Source: DATAVB01 sp040414495
GTDB taxonomy: Bacteria; Actinomycetota; Actinomycetes; Mycobacteriales; QHCD01
Length of the DNA: 55,487 nt
Assembly: GCA_040414495.1 (NCBI GenBank)
Contig: JBEDUI010000150.1
Coordinates: forward strand, 1 to 55,487
Reading direction: 5' to 3'
The notes under the pieces are model-generated. The model did not search any database. It was given only the letters and a program-made list of their open reading frames with translations, and was not told the DNA's origin. Within the stretch, counting starts at the first letter, position 1. The number at the start of each line of letters is the position of its first letter. Position numbers and translations under genes: made by a program. Shown here piece after piece: positions 1-7,838 of the stretch.

Positions 1-492
1 CTGCTCGACGCGGCCGCCGCGGCCCCGACCCTGGCCGAATACGTCGCCGATCTGACCCTCGATCCACCCGCGTCGACCAGCGAACTGGCCGGGCCGCCGC
101 ACCTCGACGAGGACTATTTGACACTGAGCACCGTGCATTCGGCCAAGGGCCTGGAATGGGAATCGGTGCACGTCATTGGTCTGGTCGACGGGGCATTCCC
201 CTCCGATATGGCGCTGAGTACGAGCACCGGTCTGGTTGAGGAGCAGCGGCTTTTTTACGTCGCGTTGACCCGCGCCCGCGACGAGCTCACCCTCTACACG
301 CCGCAGCGCATGCCGCACCAACGGCACACCGGCAGCGATAAGCACAGCTTCGCTCCGGCCAGCCGATTTCTGACCGACGACGCCCTGGCAACCCTCGACA
401 TTCAGGAATCCCAACCGGCCACCGCGCGCGTGACGGAACCCTCGGGCACGGCCCGTATCGCCCTGCCCACCCTCGACGACCTCTGGGCATGA
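1..492 (+). CDS. UvrD/PcrA-like superfamily I helicase, C-terminal fragment
   Basis: The reading frame is open from the first base, so the gene begins before the window and only the last 163 codons are seen. The stretch STVHSAKGLEWESVHVIG is the helicase motif of domain 2A that couples DNA and ATP sites in UvrD/Rep proteins, and EEQRLFYVALTRARDEL is motif VI with the arginine finger (VALTRAR). The segment after it is a short family-typical tail. The enzyme should be an ATP-driven 3'-5' DNA translocase in repair or recombination. It overlaps the next gene by four bases (ATGA), which suggests translational coupling. The subfamily cannot be decided because the Walker A part is outside the window. 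Confidence 0.9.
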   Translation: MLDAAAAAPTLAEYVADLTLDPPASTSELAGPPHLDEDYLTLSTVHSAKGLEWESVHVIGLVDGAFPSDMALSTSTGLVEEQRLFYVALTRARDELTLYTPQRMPHQRHTGSDKHSFAPASRFLTDDALATLDIQESQPATARVTEPSGTARIALPTLDDLWA

Positions 493-749
493 CCATGAAA
501 CTCAAACTCGATCTGCACGATATCTACAACCGGGGCGACGATATTGACCGCGCGCTCCGCGGCATCATCGACGAGGCCGTGGCCAAGAAAGCGACGCTGG
601 TCGAGATAATCCCCGGCAAAGGATCCGGTCAACTCAAGAAACGGGTCCTACGATTCCTGCAGCAGCCGGAAATCAAGGCGCGATATCACCGAGTCGAAAA
701 GGACTCGCACAACTTCGGCCGGGTGTTCGTACACTTCCGCTGGAAATAA
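489..749 (+). CDS. Smr-domain protein, short (86 aa)
   Basis: A stand-alone Smr domain, the fold found at the C-terminus of MutS2 and in other proteins that nick or bind branched DNA or RNA. The family signatures are visible: LDLH near residue 8 and the glycine loop IPGKGSGQLKKRVL near residue 41, followed by a final beta strand with FGRVFVHF. It has no MutS part. The start ATG overlaps the stop of the helicase fragment, so the two are likely co-translated and may act in the same repair step. The nuclease role is known for the family and only inferred here. Confidence 0.88.
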   Translation: MTMKLKLDLHDIYNRGDDIDRALRGIIDEAVAKKATLVEIIPGKGSGQLKKRVLRFLQQPEIKARYHRVEKDSHNFGRVFVHFRWK

Positions 750-929
750 CTGCTGACAGTGGATCCCCCACAGCATTGGTGGACGGTATTCCTTAGCTCT
801 GCGGATAACATACTTTACGGGGACTGTCTCGCACATTGGATCCTGCGTAGCCTGACCAAGTGCCAGATCGACCCCCGACCGAGCCGCGTATGATCACCAA
901 TTGGCTCAAGGTGCATAACGCAGGGCGCG

Positions 930-1123
930 ATGACTATTAGCGAGTTCACACGCATCAAGCTTCTGACGGACGTCCGGAGCGATAAGACCGGAGTCACCTG
1001 GCCAGCGGGCACAGTGGCCACGATCGTTGACGTCGCCGAAACGTACTACTCGCGGAACTGCCGTACAACGACGAGTTCGACTTATTAGAGGTGACGCCCG
1101 ATCAGGTTGCACCGGTCGAGTAG
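930..1123 (+). pseudogene. DUF4926-like small protein broken by a one-base deletion
   Basis: From ATG 930 the frame reads MTISEFTRIKLLTDV, then a GTVATIVDV stretch, and stops at 1086-1088 after 52 codons. In another frame the sequence continues with AELPYNDEFDLLEVTPDQ and VAPVE, ending at TAG 1121-1123. Joined, the two parts match the small SH3-like layout of DUF4926 proteins (a GT-V-V strand, then an acidic strand and a final LxxVTPDQ). Restoring the frame requires one extra base near 1045-1052. Just upstream, in an overlapping frame, is a tail ending NWLKVHNAGRDDY (stop 938-940), probably the end of a partner gene that is otherwise gone. A sequencing error is an alternative. Confidence 0.45.
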
Positions 1124-1167
1124 CTTCGATCTCCGACGGCACAATGTAACCGGTCCTCAAGGCTCGC

Positions 1168-1707
1168 TCAGTCGCGGATCGGTCGGTAAATGGTGATGGC
1201 GCGGCCGGTTGGATATGTGGTCGATTCGACCACACGTAGCCGCTGCGGCGCCGGCAGATCGCCGAACATCGAGGTGCCCGCGCCGGCCAGCACGGGATGA
1301 ACGATAAGCCGGTATTCGTCCACCAGACCGGCCCGGGACAGCGCCCGGACGAACGTCGGGCCGCCGTAGGCCACAATGTCACCGCCGGGTTCGTCCCGCA
1401 GCCGCCGGATCCCGGCGACGAGATCGCGCTCGATCCGGGTCTCCGGCCAATCAGCCCGGGTCAGGGTGGTAGAGAAAACGACCTTCGGAATTTTGTTCAT
1501 CGGTTCGGCCACCGCCTCGTCGGATGTCGGCCAGACCGAGGCCATCTCTTCGTACGTGGTGCGGCCCATGATGTGCGTGCCGGCACCCGACACCACTCCC
1601 ATGAGCCATTCGCGTACGGGTTCCTCCACATCGGGCAGTCCGTAATCGCCTCCGCCGGCGACGATTCCATCGACCGAAACACCCATCTGCACCACAACGT
1701 CACGCAT
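1168..1707 (-). CDS. DHFR/RibD C-terminal-like reductase
   Basis: A 179-residue protein of the dihydrofolate-reductase-like fold shared with the RibD C-terminal domain. It has an N-terminal MGVSVDGIVAGGGDYG strand-loop, HIMGRTTYEEM after the first helix, and the IVAYGGPTFVRALSRAGLVDEYRL segment that forms the NADPH-binding edge. Such stand-alone actinobacterial proteins are annotated as dihydrofolate reductase family but rarely have a proven substrate. It follows the histidine kinase gene on the same strand after a gap of about 90 bp. A second paralogue lies at 33736-34278. Confidence 0.85.
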   Translation of the reverse strand: MRDVVVQMGVSVDGIVAGGGDYGLPDVEEPVREWLMGVVSGAGTHIMGRTTYEEMASVWPTSDEAVAEPMNKIPKVVFSTTLTRADWPETRIERDLVAGIRRLRDEPGGDIVAYGGPTFVRALSRAGLVDEYRLIVHPVLAGAGTSMFGDLPAPQRLRVVESTTYPTGRAITIYRPIRD

Positions 1708-1797
1708 GACGACCTCCAGATCTTTTGATTCCTTGTCAACGCGTCGAGCGGAGGTCGGTCAGATCGACAGCCGGCAGGCAGATTTTCCGGCTTCCGA

Positions 1798-3141
1798 TCA
1801 GCTGCGTATCGCGGTCTGCTCCGGGACAAGCTCGATCGGGATCTCCGGCATCGTGATACGGAATTTCGCCCCGTACTGCTGCGGAATCGCCTCGACCGTT
1901 CCGTCGTGCATTTCGGCGATCCGCCGGACGATCGCCAGCCCCAGGCCCGATCCGGGCAGTGCCCGCGCCTGCGCCGATCGATAAAAGCGTTCGAAAATGT
2001 ACGGCAGGTCGGCGGCCGGAATTCCCGGCCCCTGGTCGCTGACCTCGACCGTCCCGGCGGCCGCCGTGACGCGGATACGACCCGCGGGCGGGCTCCATTT
2101 GACCGCGTTGTCGACGAGGTTGCCGAGCGCTCGTTCCAGCGCATCCGGATCGCCGTGCACCATTGTCGGCCGGATATCGAGGTCGAAGCTGCGCGCCGGA
2201 GTACGGTGAGCGGCCCGGGCCACGACCCGTTCGGCGATCAGGTCCAACCGGACGGCTTCGAGATGAAATGACTCCTGCCCGTACCGCGCGAGGTCGACCA
2301 GGTCGTTGATCAATGCGCGCAGTTCACCGGCCTGGGCCAGGGCGGCCGCGGTCAGCGCGGGGGCGTTCGGGTCGTTCGGACGCTCGGCCAGAAGTTCGAG
2401 GTTGGTGGTCAGACTGGTCAACGGGGTACGCAGCTCATGCGAGGCGTCGGCGACCAGGCGTCGCTGGGCGCCTACGGATTCGTCCAGTGCGGCCGTCATC
2501 GCGGCGAATGCCTGCCCGAGCCGGCTGATCTCGTCGTGCCCCGGTGTCTGGATCGGGGCCCGCAGGTCGCCGGTGGCCCGAATCCGTTCCACGGTCTCGG
2601 TGAGCCGGCCGACCGGCCGCAGCACCCGACCTGCGGCCAGCCGCGCTACCAGCGCCGCGATGATCGCGCCGGCCGGAACCAGCGCGATGAGCAGCCAGCC
2701 CAGCGCCGTCTGGGTCGACAGCGGATCCGAAGCCGGCCGCGCGACGCGCACCAAGACTCCGGGCTGACCCGGAAATTGCGTCGTGTAGATGCGGTAGTTG
2801 ACGCCGCTGTAGGTCTGGTCGTGGAAATACGGTCCGTCCTTCCCGTACGCCACCAGAACGTCGTGGTTGGTGATATCGACGAAACCCTTGGCCGGCCCGA
2901 TCGTGACATCGGGCAGGATCTGCAGCTGCGTATTGCCGAACGGGACCAGGTCGCCGACCGAATGGGCCGCTTTGAGCTTCCCCGCGATCGTCGGGCTTTC
3001 CTGGGCGACCTGCACCAACGACTGGTCGTTCTTGTCCCGCAGCTTCGCCCCGAGTGTCGGATAAACCACCGCCGCCACGATCGTCAGGGCACAGAAAACG
3101 ACTGCTCCGACGGCGATCGCGACTCGCGTCCGCAGACTCAT
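1798..3141 (-). CDS. Membrane sensor histidine kinase (MprB/CseC-like)
   Basis: The start is placed at ATG 3141 because it overlaps the stop of the response regulator (ATGA), giving 447 residues that begin MSLRTRVAIAVGAVV. An N-terminal TM helix is followed by an extracytoplasmic sensor of about 120 residues, a second TM helix (LGWLLIALVPAGAIIAALVA), a HAMP linker, the H box (ADASHELRTPLTSL) with its phospho-acceptor histidine, the N box (LGNLVDNAVKWS), the G1 box (VSDQGPGIP) and the G2 box (GSGLGLAIVRR). All catalytic boxes are intact. The partner is the adjacent OmpR-type regulator, and the secreted protein at 3848-4510 heads the same operon. Confidence 0.93.
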   Translation of the reverse strand: MSLRTRVAIAVGAVVFCALTIVAAVVYPTLGAKLRDKNDQSLVQVAQESPTIAGKLKAAHSVGDLVPFGNTQLQILPDVTIGPAKGFVDITNHDVLVAYGKDGPYFHDQTYSGVNYRIYTTQFPGQPGVLVRVARPASDPLSTQTALGWLLIALVPAGAIIAALVARLAAGRVLRPVGRLTETVERIRATGDLRAPIQTPGHDEISRLGQAFAAMTAALDESVGAQRRLVADASHELRTPLTSLTTNLELLAERPNDPNAPALTAAALAQAGELRALINDLVDLARYGQESFHLEAVRLDLIAERVVARAAHRTPARSFDLDIRPTMVHGDPDALERALGNLVDNAVKWSPPAGRIRVTAAAGTVEVSDQGPGIPAADLPYIFERFYRSAQARALPGSGLGLAIVRRIAEMHDGTVEAIPQQYGAKFRITMPEIPIELVPEQTAIRS

Positions 3142-3824
3142 TCCTCTTCCCGCAGGACGTAGCCGAGCCCACGTACGGTCTGAATCAGACGCGGCTCCCC
3201 CATTTTTCGCCGCAAATAGCTGATATAAACCCACAGCCCGTTCGATTCCGGGCCGAAATCGTACTCCCACACCGACTCGAATATCCGCGTCCGGGACAAC
3301 ACCCGTCCCGGATTGCGAACGAATATTTCGAGCAACGCGAATTCTGTTTTCGTCAATGGCAGCAGCTCGCCCCGACGTCGGGCCTGGTGCGCGACGAGAT
3401 CGAGTTCGACATCGGCGAAACGGAGTAACTCGGTATCGGCGCCACTACGGCGCAACAGCGCGCGTAGCCGCGCCCGCAGTTCCTCCAGCGCGAACGGCTT
3501 GGCCAGATAATCGTCGGCGCCGGCATCCAATCCGGCGACCCGGTCCGAGACCAGGTCGCGGGCCGTCAGCATCAGAATCGGGGTGTCGTCGCCGCGGGCC
3601 CTGATCGCGCGGCACACCTCCAGTCCGCTGGGCTCCGGCATGAGGACGTCGAGCACCACGACCTCATGCCGGTTCCGGGTCAGCGTGGCCAGCGCGCTCG
3701 CGCCATCGGCCGCGGTGGCCACCTGATACCCGTCACGTCGCAGCGCATGGGTCAGCGCGCTACGTACCGCCTCGTCGTCGTCCACCACGAGCACTCGCAC
3801 GCGACCAGTATCAGGCAGCTTCAC
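3138..3824 (-). CDS. OmpR-family response regulator
   Basis: A 228-residue regulator. The receiver domain has the acidic pocket (VLVVDDDEAVRS), the phospho-acceptor aspartate in VVLDVLMPEPSG, the switch threonine (LMLTARD) and the conserved lysine (YLAKPF). A winged-helix domain follows with TKTEFALLEIFVRNPGRVLS and the wing ending TVRGLGYVLR. Translation starts at GTG 3824, with GAGGG nine bases upstream. It lies 23 bp after the secreted-repeat gene and overlaps the kinase gene, so all three form one transcript. It resembles MprA-type regulators in layout. Confidence 0.93.
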   Translation of the reverse strand: MKLPDTGRVRVLVVDDDEAVRSALTHALRRDGYQVATAADGASALATLTRNRHEVVVLDVLMPEPSGLEVCRAIRARGDDTPILMLTARDLVSDRVAGLDAGADDYLAKPFALEELRARLRALLRRSGADTELLRFADVELDLVAHQARRRGELLPLTKTEFALLEIFVRNPGRVLSRTRIFESVWEYDFGPESNGLWVYISYLRRKMGEPRLIQTVRGLGYVLREEE

Positions 3825-3847
3825 CGCACCCAGCCCTCAGGTTTGCC

Positions 3848-4510
3848 TCACTTGCCTCCGCCGAGGCTCTGCTTGGCGTGTATTACCGCCGCGTTCAACT
3901 GCTCCGGGCTGGCGCCCAACGCACGGGCAGCGGCCACGAATTTCGGTGCGGACACTTCGGCCCGACCGGCCGCGAACAGCGGACGGAACGCCGCCTCGAC
4001 CCGTGCCGTGCTGACGTGCAGTTCCCGGGCCACCGCGGCCGCGAGCTGGTCGTGGTCCTGCTGCTCGGACCGCTGGGCGTGCGCACGCTTCGCACTGTCA
4101 GCGCGCTTGTCGTACACGCCCTTGTCGCGAGCGTGCTTGTCATCAGCGCGCTTGGAGCTGGCTTGCTCCTTCGGAAACGCCTGCCGTACCCGTGACAGCG
4201 GGATGCCCAGCTCGCGAGCCAGCGCGGCATAGAACTCCTCCTGGGTCGGGTTGCTCTTGGCCCTGGACAGTGCGGTCTTGACCGAGCGCAGCGCTTGATC
4301 CAGGCGCGCCGACGACACGCCCAGCCGGGCGGCCAGCGTGGCGTCGCCAGCCTGCCTCGATCCGGCCACCTTCGAACTTGTTACGACAAGCTTGGCCGGG
4401 GTGCCGGCCGTCGAACTGCCGCTCGTCGCCGCTGCCGCCGCAGCCGTACTACCGCCAGCGAGCGTCACGGTGATCGCCGCGACGGCAATCGCCTTGGTTC
4501 GGTTGCGCAT
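3848..4510 (-). CDS. Secreted Ala-rich protein with four LG(V/I)-type helical repeats
   Basis: A 220-residue protein of no recognised named family. Residues 1-29 are a classical signal peptide with an alanine run. The mature part has four diverged repeats of pattern A-x-x-LG(V/I/A)-(S/T)-x-x-(R/Q)(L/V)-x-x-A at about residues 58-78, 94-114, 157-177 and 193-213. A charged Lys/Arg/Asp-rich linker lies at 117-152. Each repeat looks like a short helix-turn-helix hairpin. The gene heads the operon with the two-component pair, so an extracytoplasmic ligand- or kinase-modulating role is plausible but unproven. The Shine-Dalgarno sequence (GAGGAGG) sits just before the ATG, and a 19-bp palindrome lies directly upstream of it. 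Confidence 0.75.
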   Translation of the reverse strand: MRNRTKAIAVAAITVTLAGGSTAAAAAATSGSSTAGTPAKLVVTSSKVAGSRQAGDATLAARLGVSSARLDQALRSVKTALSRAKSNPTQEEFYAALARELGIPLSRVRQAFPKEQASSKRADDKHARDKGVYDKRADSAKRAHAQRSEQQDHDQLAAAVARELHVSTARVEAAFRPLFAAGRAEVSAPKFVAAARALGASPEQLNAAVIHAKQSLGGGK

Positions 4511-4527
4511 GCGAATCCTCCTCAGGG

Positions 4528-4546
4528 TTAGGTGCCTCGCACCTAA
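4528..4546. promoter_or_regulatory. DtxR/IdeR-like 19-bp palindrome
   Basis: TTAGGTGC-CTC-GCACCTAA is a perfect 8+3+8 inverted repeat, 18 bp upstream of the start at 4510. Its length and its TTAGGT/ACCTAA ends equal those of the actinobacterial iron box bound by DtxR, IdeR and DmdR1, though the inner positions differ from consensus. If real, it would tie the secreted-repeat/two-component operon to metal status. A simple RNA hairpin in the leader is the main alternative. Confidence 0.5.
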
Positions 4547-5163
4547 GGAAGCAGGCGATCCTCAGGACAACCGAAAGCATTCCTTAACGCGACCTTAGAA
4601 AGTCGTGTCCACAGCGGACTTGGAGAACTGGACGGACTCCAACGTGCGGTTCTTGCCATGCAAAGAATGCCCCTTCCCGGGCGACGCCACGCCACCTCGG
4701 ATCGACCGCCGACGTCAATGAGACAAGGGTTTCCTGCCGCCGAAAATGCCGTGCACTAATCACCTTGAATTATGGGCTTCTATTTCTCGGGCGATGGTCG
4801 TATAGTCAGTGCTTTCCGGTCCCCCGGAAAACACGATCCCGCAGCGCGGCGGGAGATTGGGGGGTTAGCTCCCGCCCGCGCGGGCTCCGTGTTTGCTCAG
4901 GGTTACGCCGTCGGCATCGGCCGCGAGCTTCGAATTCTGACCGGTTACCGAATGCGATCACTGTCTTGACACCCGTGGGCCACGCAAGATTTCACGCTGG
5001 TGAAACACCGCGATCGCTTTCACAGCCTGTTCCTGATTGGTACGGAGGAATTCAGCGCTGGTTCACCGTCGGCTCCGAGATAGCGCCAGACTAGGGGAAA
5101 TGACCAATTCTCAGTGGGTCTTTCTCTGGGCTGCTCAGCGAGATCGACCGTATTCCGGACCGG
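4547..5163. other. Intergenic region, no gene recognised
   Basis: About 620 bp between two minus-strand transcription units. It should hold the promoter of the 4510 operon and the terminator region of the GH15 gene. GC-rich inverted stretches occur around 4845-4890, but no reading frame with a convincing start, ribosome site or family match was found, and no tRNA fold was seen. Confidence 0.5.
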
Positions 5164-7062
5164 TCACGGCTCGGGGTCCAACCCTACGGCCGGGACCGCG
5201 ACGTGCTGTTGGTCCTCGCGGATGAGGTGCATCAGGGCGTTGATCAGGGCCAGATGCGAGAACGCCTGCGGAAAGTTTCCGAGCTGGCGACCCGAATGCG
5301 GGTCGATCTCCTCGGCGTACAGACCCAACGGGCTGGCGTAGGAGAGCAGCTTTTCGCACAGCGCCCGGGCCCGGTCCACTTCCCCGATCTCGGTCAGCGC
5401 CGAAACCAGCCAGAACGAGCAAATGGTGAACGTACCTTCCTCGCCCTCGAAGCCGTCGTCGGTTTCCTCGACCCGGTAGCGCAACACCAACTCGTCGACG
5501 GTGAGTTCGTCGGCGATCGCCAATACGGTCGCACGCACCCGGTCGTCCTCCGGCGGCAGGAATCCGACCAGCGGGATGAGCAGCGCCGAGGCATCCAGTG
5601 CCGTGGTGTCGTAGTGCTGAGTGAACACTCCCCGCTCGTCGACGCCGTGCGTGCACACGTCGGCATGAATCTCGTCCGCCGCCTTACGCCAGGCGGCTGC
5701 GCGGTCGTCATCGCCGCGCAGCTGGGCCAACTTCGCGCCCCGATCGACGGCCACCCAACACAGCACCTTGGAAGCGGTGAAGTGTTTCGCCTGGCCACGG
5801 ACCTCCCACAGACCCTGATCCGGATCCCGCCAGTTCGAGAGCGCTGCTTCGACCTGCCGTACCAACATCGGCCAGCGTCGTTCATCGAGTCGATCCCGCG
5901 ACCAGGTGTGCAGATAGACCGAGTCGAGCAGCACACCCCACACGTCGTGCTGGCGTTGGTCCCAGGCGGCGTTGCCAATGCGCACCGGACGCGCGCCCTC
6001 ATAGCCGGAGAGGTGATCGAGCGTGGATTCGGTCAGTTCGCGTTCGCCGCCGATCCCGTACATGATCTGCAGATCGGCGTCCTGCTCGGCGATATCGGTC
6101 AGGAAATAGAAAAAGTCGTTCGCGTCCCGGTCCAGGCCCAAGGTGTACAACGCCCACAGCATGAACGTCGAATCGCGCAGCCAGGTGAAGCGATAGTCGT
6201 AATTACGTTCCCCACCCGGCGTTTCCGGGAGCGAGGATGTCGCCGCCGCCAGCAGAGCGCCGCTCGGTGCGTAGATCAACCCTTTCAGCGTCAACGCCGA
6301 CCTTTGCAGGTATTTCCGCCATGGATGGTCCGGGAAAGTGCCCCGCCCGATCCACTCGTGCCAGAAGTCCGCCGTTGCGGTCAGGCGCTGGTGGGCGGCG
6401 GTGAAGGTTTCGGGCGCGGTTCCCTCGTCCCAGGACAACGCACAGAAAACCTGCTCCCCCGACCGTAGCCGACGCCGTGCGATCGCTCGCGGGCCCTCGA
6501 AGCCGAGATTCAAGTCCGTGGTCAGCCGCAGCACCGGGTCGTCGCTGCCCGCGCTGACCTCGGCCCGCCCCAGGCCGGTTCCGGTGTATCGCCACTCCCC
6601 GCGCCGCCGGCCGTAATCGAACGCCGGCTCGCATTCCAGCAGCAGGTCCATATTGCCCTGCAAACAACGGATCGTCCGCAATAACACCCGTTCCGCGGAA
6701 TGATCCGTTGGCGCCCGGTGATACGTGCCGGATCCAACGGAATTGTTACGCCAAGGTCCGATCAGTAAAACGTCCCGCACCACGGCCCATCCGGTCGCGG
6801 TGCCCCACGTCGTCTCCAGCACCATCGTGCCGGGCAGATATCGCCGCCCCGACGGGACCATGGCATCGGCCGGTCCGACGCGAAACCAGCCCGCTCCCCG
6901 ATCCAGAACCCCCGCGAACACGCTCGGGCCATCCATGCGGGGCAAGCACATCCACTCAACGTTCCCGCTCGATGCGATGAGCGCCGATACCTCGCAATCC
7001 GATAAAAACCCGTAGTCGGCGATCGGCGGAAATGCGCTTCCGCCCATCGTCAGCCGAGCCAC
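5164..7062 (-). CDS. GH15 family glycoside hydrolase (glucoamylase/trehalase-like)
   Basis: A 632-residue protein of the actinobacterial GH15 type. The N-terminal part (PPIADYGFLSDCEVSALI, then WMCLPRMDGPSVFAGVLD) is the beta-sandwich module. The (alpha/alpha)6 catalytic barrel shows NYDYRFTWLRDSTF and, near the end, YAEEIDPHSG followed by GNFPQAFSHLALIN, which contains the conserved catalytic glutamate region of the family. There is no signal peptide, so it is probably cytoplasmic. Actinobacterial members of this group include trehalases as well as glucoamylase-like enzymes, so the substrate stays open. GTG 7062 has a GGGG ribosome site; an ATG five codons later is an alternative. Confidence 0.92.
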   Translation of the reverse strand: MARLTMGGSAFPPIADYGFLSDCEVSALIASSGNVEWMCLPRMDGPSVFAGVLDRGAGWFRVGPADAMVPSGRRYLPGTMVLETTWGTATGWAVVRDVLLIGPWRNNSVGSGTYHRAPTDHSAERVLLRTIRCLQGNMDLLLECEPAFDYGRRRGEWRYTGTGLGRAEVSAGSDDPVLRLTTDLNLGFEGPRAIARRRLRSGEQVFCALSWDEGTAPETFTAAHQRLTATADFWHEWIGRGTFPDHPWRKYLQRSALTLKGLIYAPSGALLAAATSSLPETPGGERNYDYRFTWLRDSTFMLWALYTLGLDRDANDFFYFLTDIAEQDADLQIMYGIGGERELTESTLDHLSGYEGARPVRIGNAAWDQRQHDVWGVLLDSVYLHTWSRDRLDERRWPMLVRQVEAALSNWRDPDQGLWEVRGQAKHFTASKVLCWVAVDRGAKLAQLRGDDDRAAAWRKAADEIHADVCTHGVDERGVFTQHYDTTALDASALLIPLVGFLPPEDDRVRATVLAIADELTVDELVLRYRVEETDDGFEGEEGTFTICSFWLVSALTEIGEVDRARALCEKLLSYASPLGLYAEEIDPHSGRQLGNFPQAFSHLALINALMHLIREDQQHVAVPAVGLDPEP

Positions 7063-7725
7063 GAGAATCCCCTGCCGAGCCGACCAGTCACCGCCGTCAC
7101 GCTCCTACCGTTGCCGCCTGACCGCCGCGTTCCTCACGGTAATCCCAGGCCCGGTCCTGTGTAGACACTCCTCAGATCTGGCATATACCAAACCGCATAC
7201 CCCAAATTCAGGGCGAACACTCGTAGGTTGGCGCGACCAACCTGACGTTCCGCCTCAGCCGTCAGATCGCCCGTGACAGGTGAGACCAGGTCGCGCTGCG
7301 ATGTTTGTCCAGCAAGCCGCAGCTAATTACGGACGACTCCCGGAATATCGCTATTGACGGCGCAGCGCATCACACTTCCAGCATGATCTCGATCCGATCT
7401 GGGCACCCTCCGGGCGCCGGCCCGTCATTCACACCCTCATCCGTTGCGGGCGAGCAGAGCAGCTACGCCCGTGCCCTAGTTTGAGTTGTCCGCTTGGACA
7501 AGGCGGGTTACCGTTTTTCCCGGTGGACGGAAATGCTTGCCTGCATGAGGTTTGCCGACATTTGCCGCCACAAGGCAGCGGAAAAGCGAGTTCTTCTCAC
7601 GAGACCCAGGTTCAATGAAGACCAATTCAGGTGGGAGCGGCCCCTCGCCGCCCGGGGAGAAAGCTGAGCGACCCTCTGCCTTGCGGGTCCGGGCCTTCCG
7701 GGTCGGGCTGGGACTCGTTCCCTAT
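7063..7725. other. Intergenic region upstream of two divergent genes
   Basis: About 660 bp separating the GH15 gene from the 25-bp repeat array ahead of the protease gene. No supported gene was found: the short open frames lack family matches and ribosome sites. Promoters for both flanking genes must lie here, but no unambiguous -10/-35 pair could be picked by eye. Confidence 0.5.
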
Positions 7726-7825
7726 GACTGTCCATAACGGACGACACAACGACTGTCCTTCGCGGACGGCACAACGACTGTCCTTCGCGGACGGCACAAT
7801 GACTGTCCTTCGCGGACGGCAGAAG
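7726..7825 (+). repeat. Four tandem 25-bp repeats with GTCC-N5-GGAC dyads
   Basis: Copies start at 7726, 7751, 7776 and 7801. The unit is GACTGTCCTTCGCGGACGGC plus ACAAC, or close variants of those last five bases. Copies 2-4 are nearly identical and copy 1 has the variant core GTCCATAACGGAC. Each unit carries a GTCC/GGAC dyad around a five-base loop. The array ends 13 bp before the GTG of the HtrA-like gene, so it overlaps the ribosome site region and may be a repeated operator or a chain of small RNA hairpins. Confidence 0.9.
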
Positions 7826-7838
7826 GGCGGCGATAACA

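Noticed and set aside
3142..3270. N-terminal extension of the first histidine kinase
   Set aside because: It would overlap the response regulator gene by over 100 bp; the ATG at 3141 gives the standard ATGA overlap and a normal first TM helix.
4790..4900. tRNA or riboswitch in the GC-rich intergenic stretch
   Set aside because: No cloverleaf or T-loop sequence, and no match to a riboswitch core could be assembled by eye.
5203..6468. 421-codon plus-strand frame inside the GH15 gene
   Set aside because: The GH15 signatures on the minus strand are unambiguous and the opposite frame has none.
7726..7825. CRISPR-like or coding repeat
   Set aside because: The units are directly adjacent with no spacers, and open frames through them give low-complexity products without a ribosome site.
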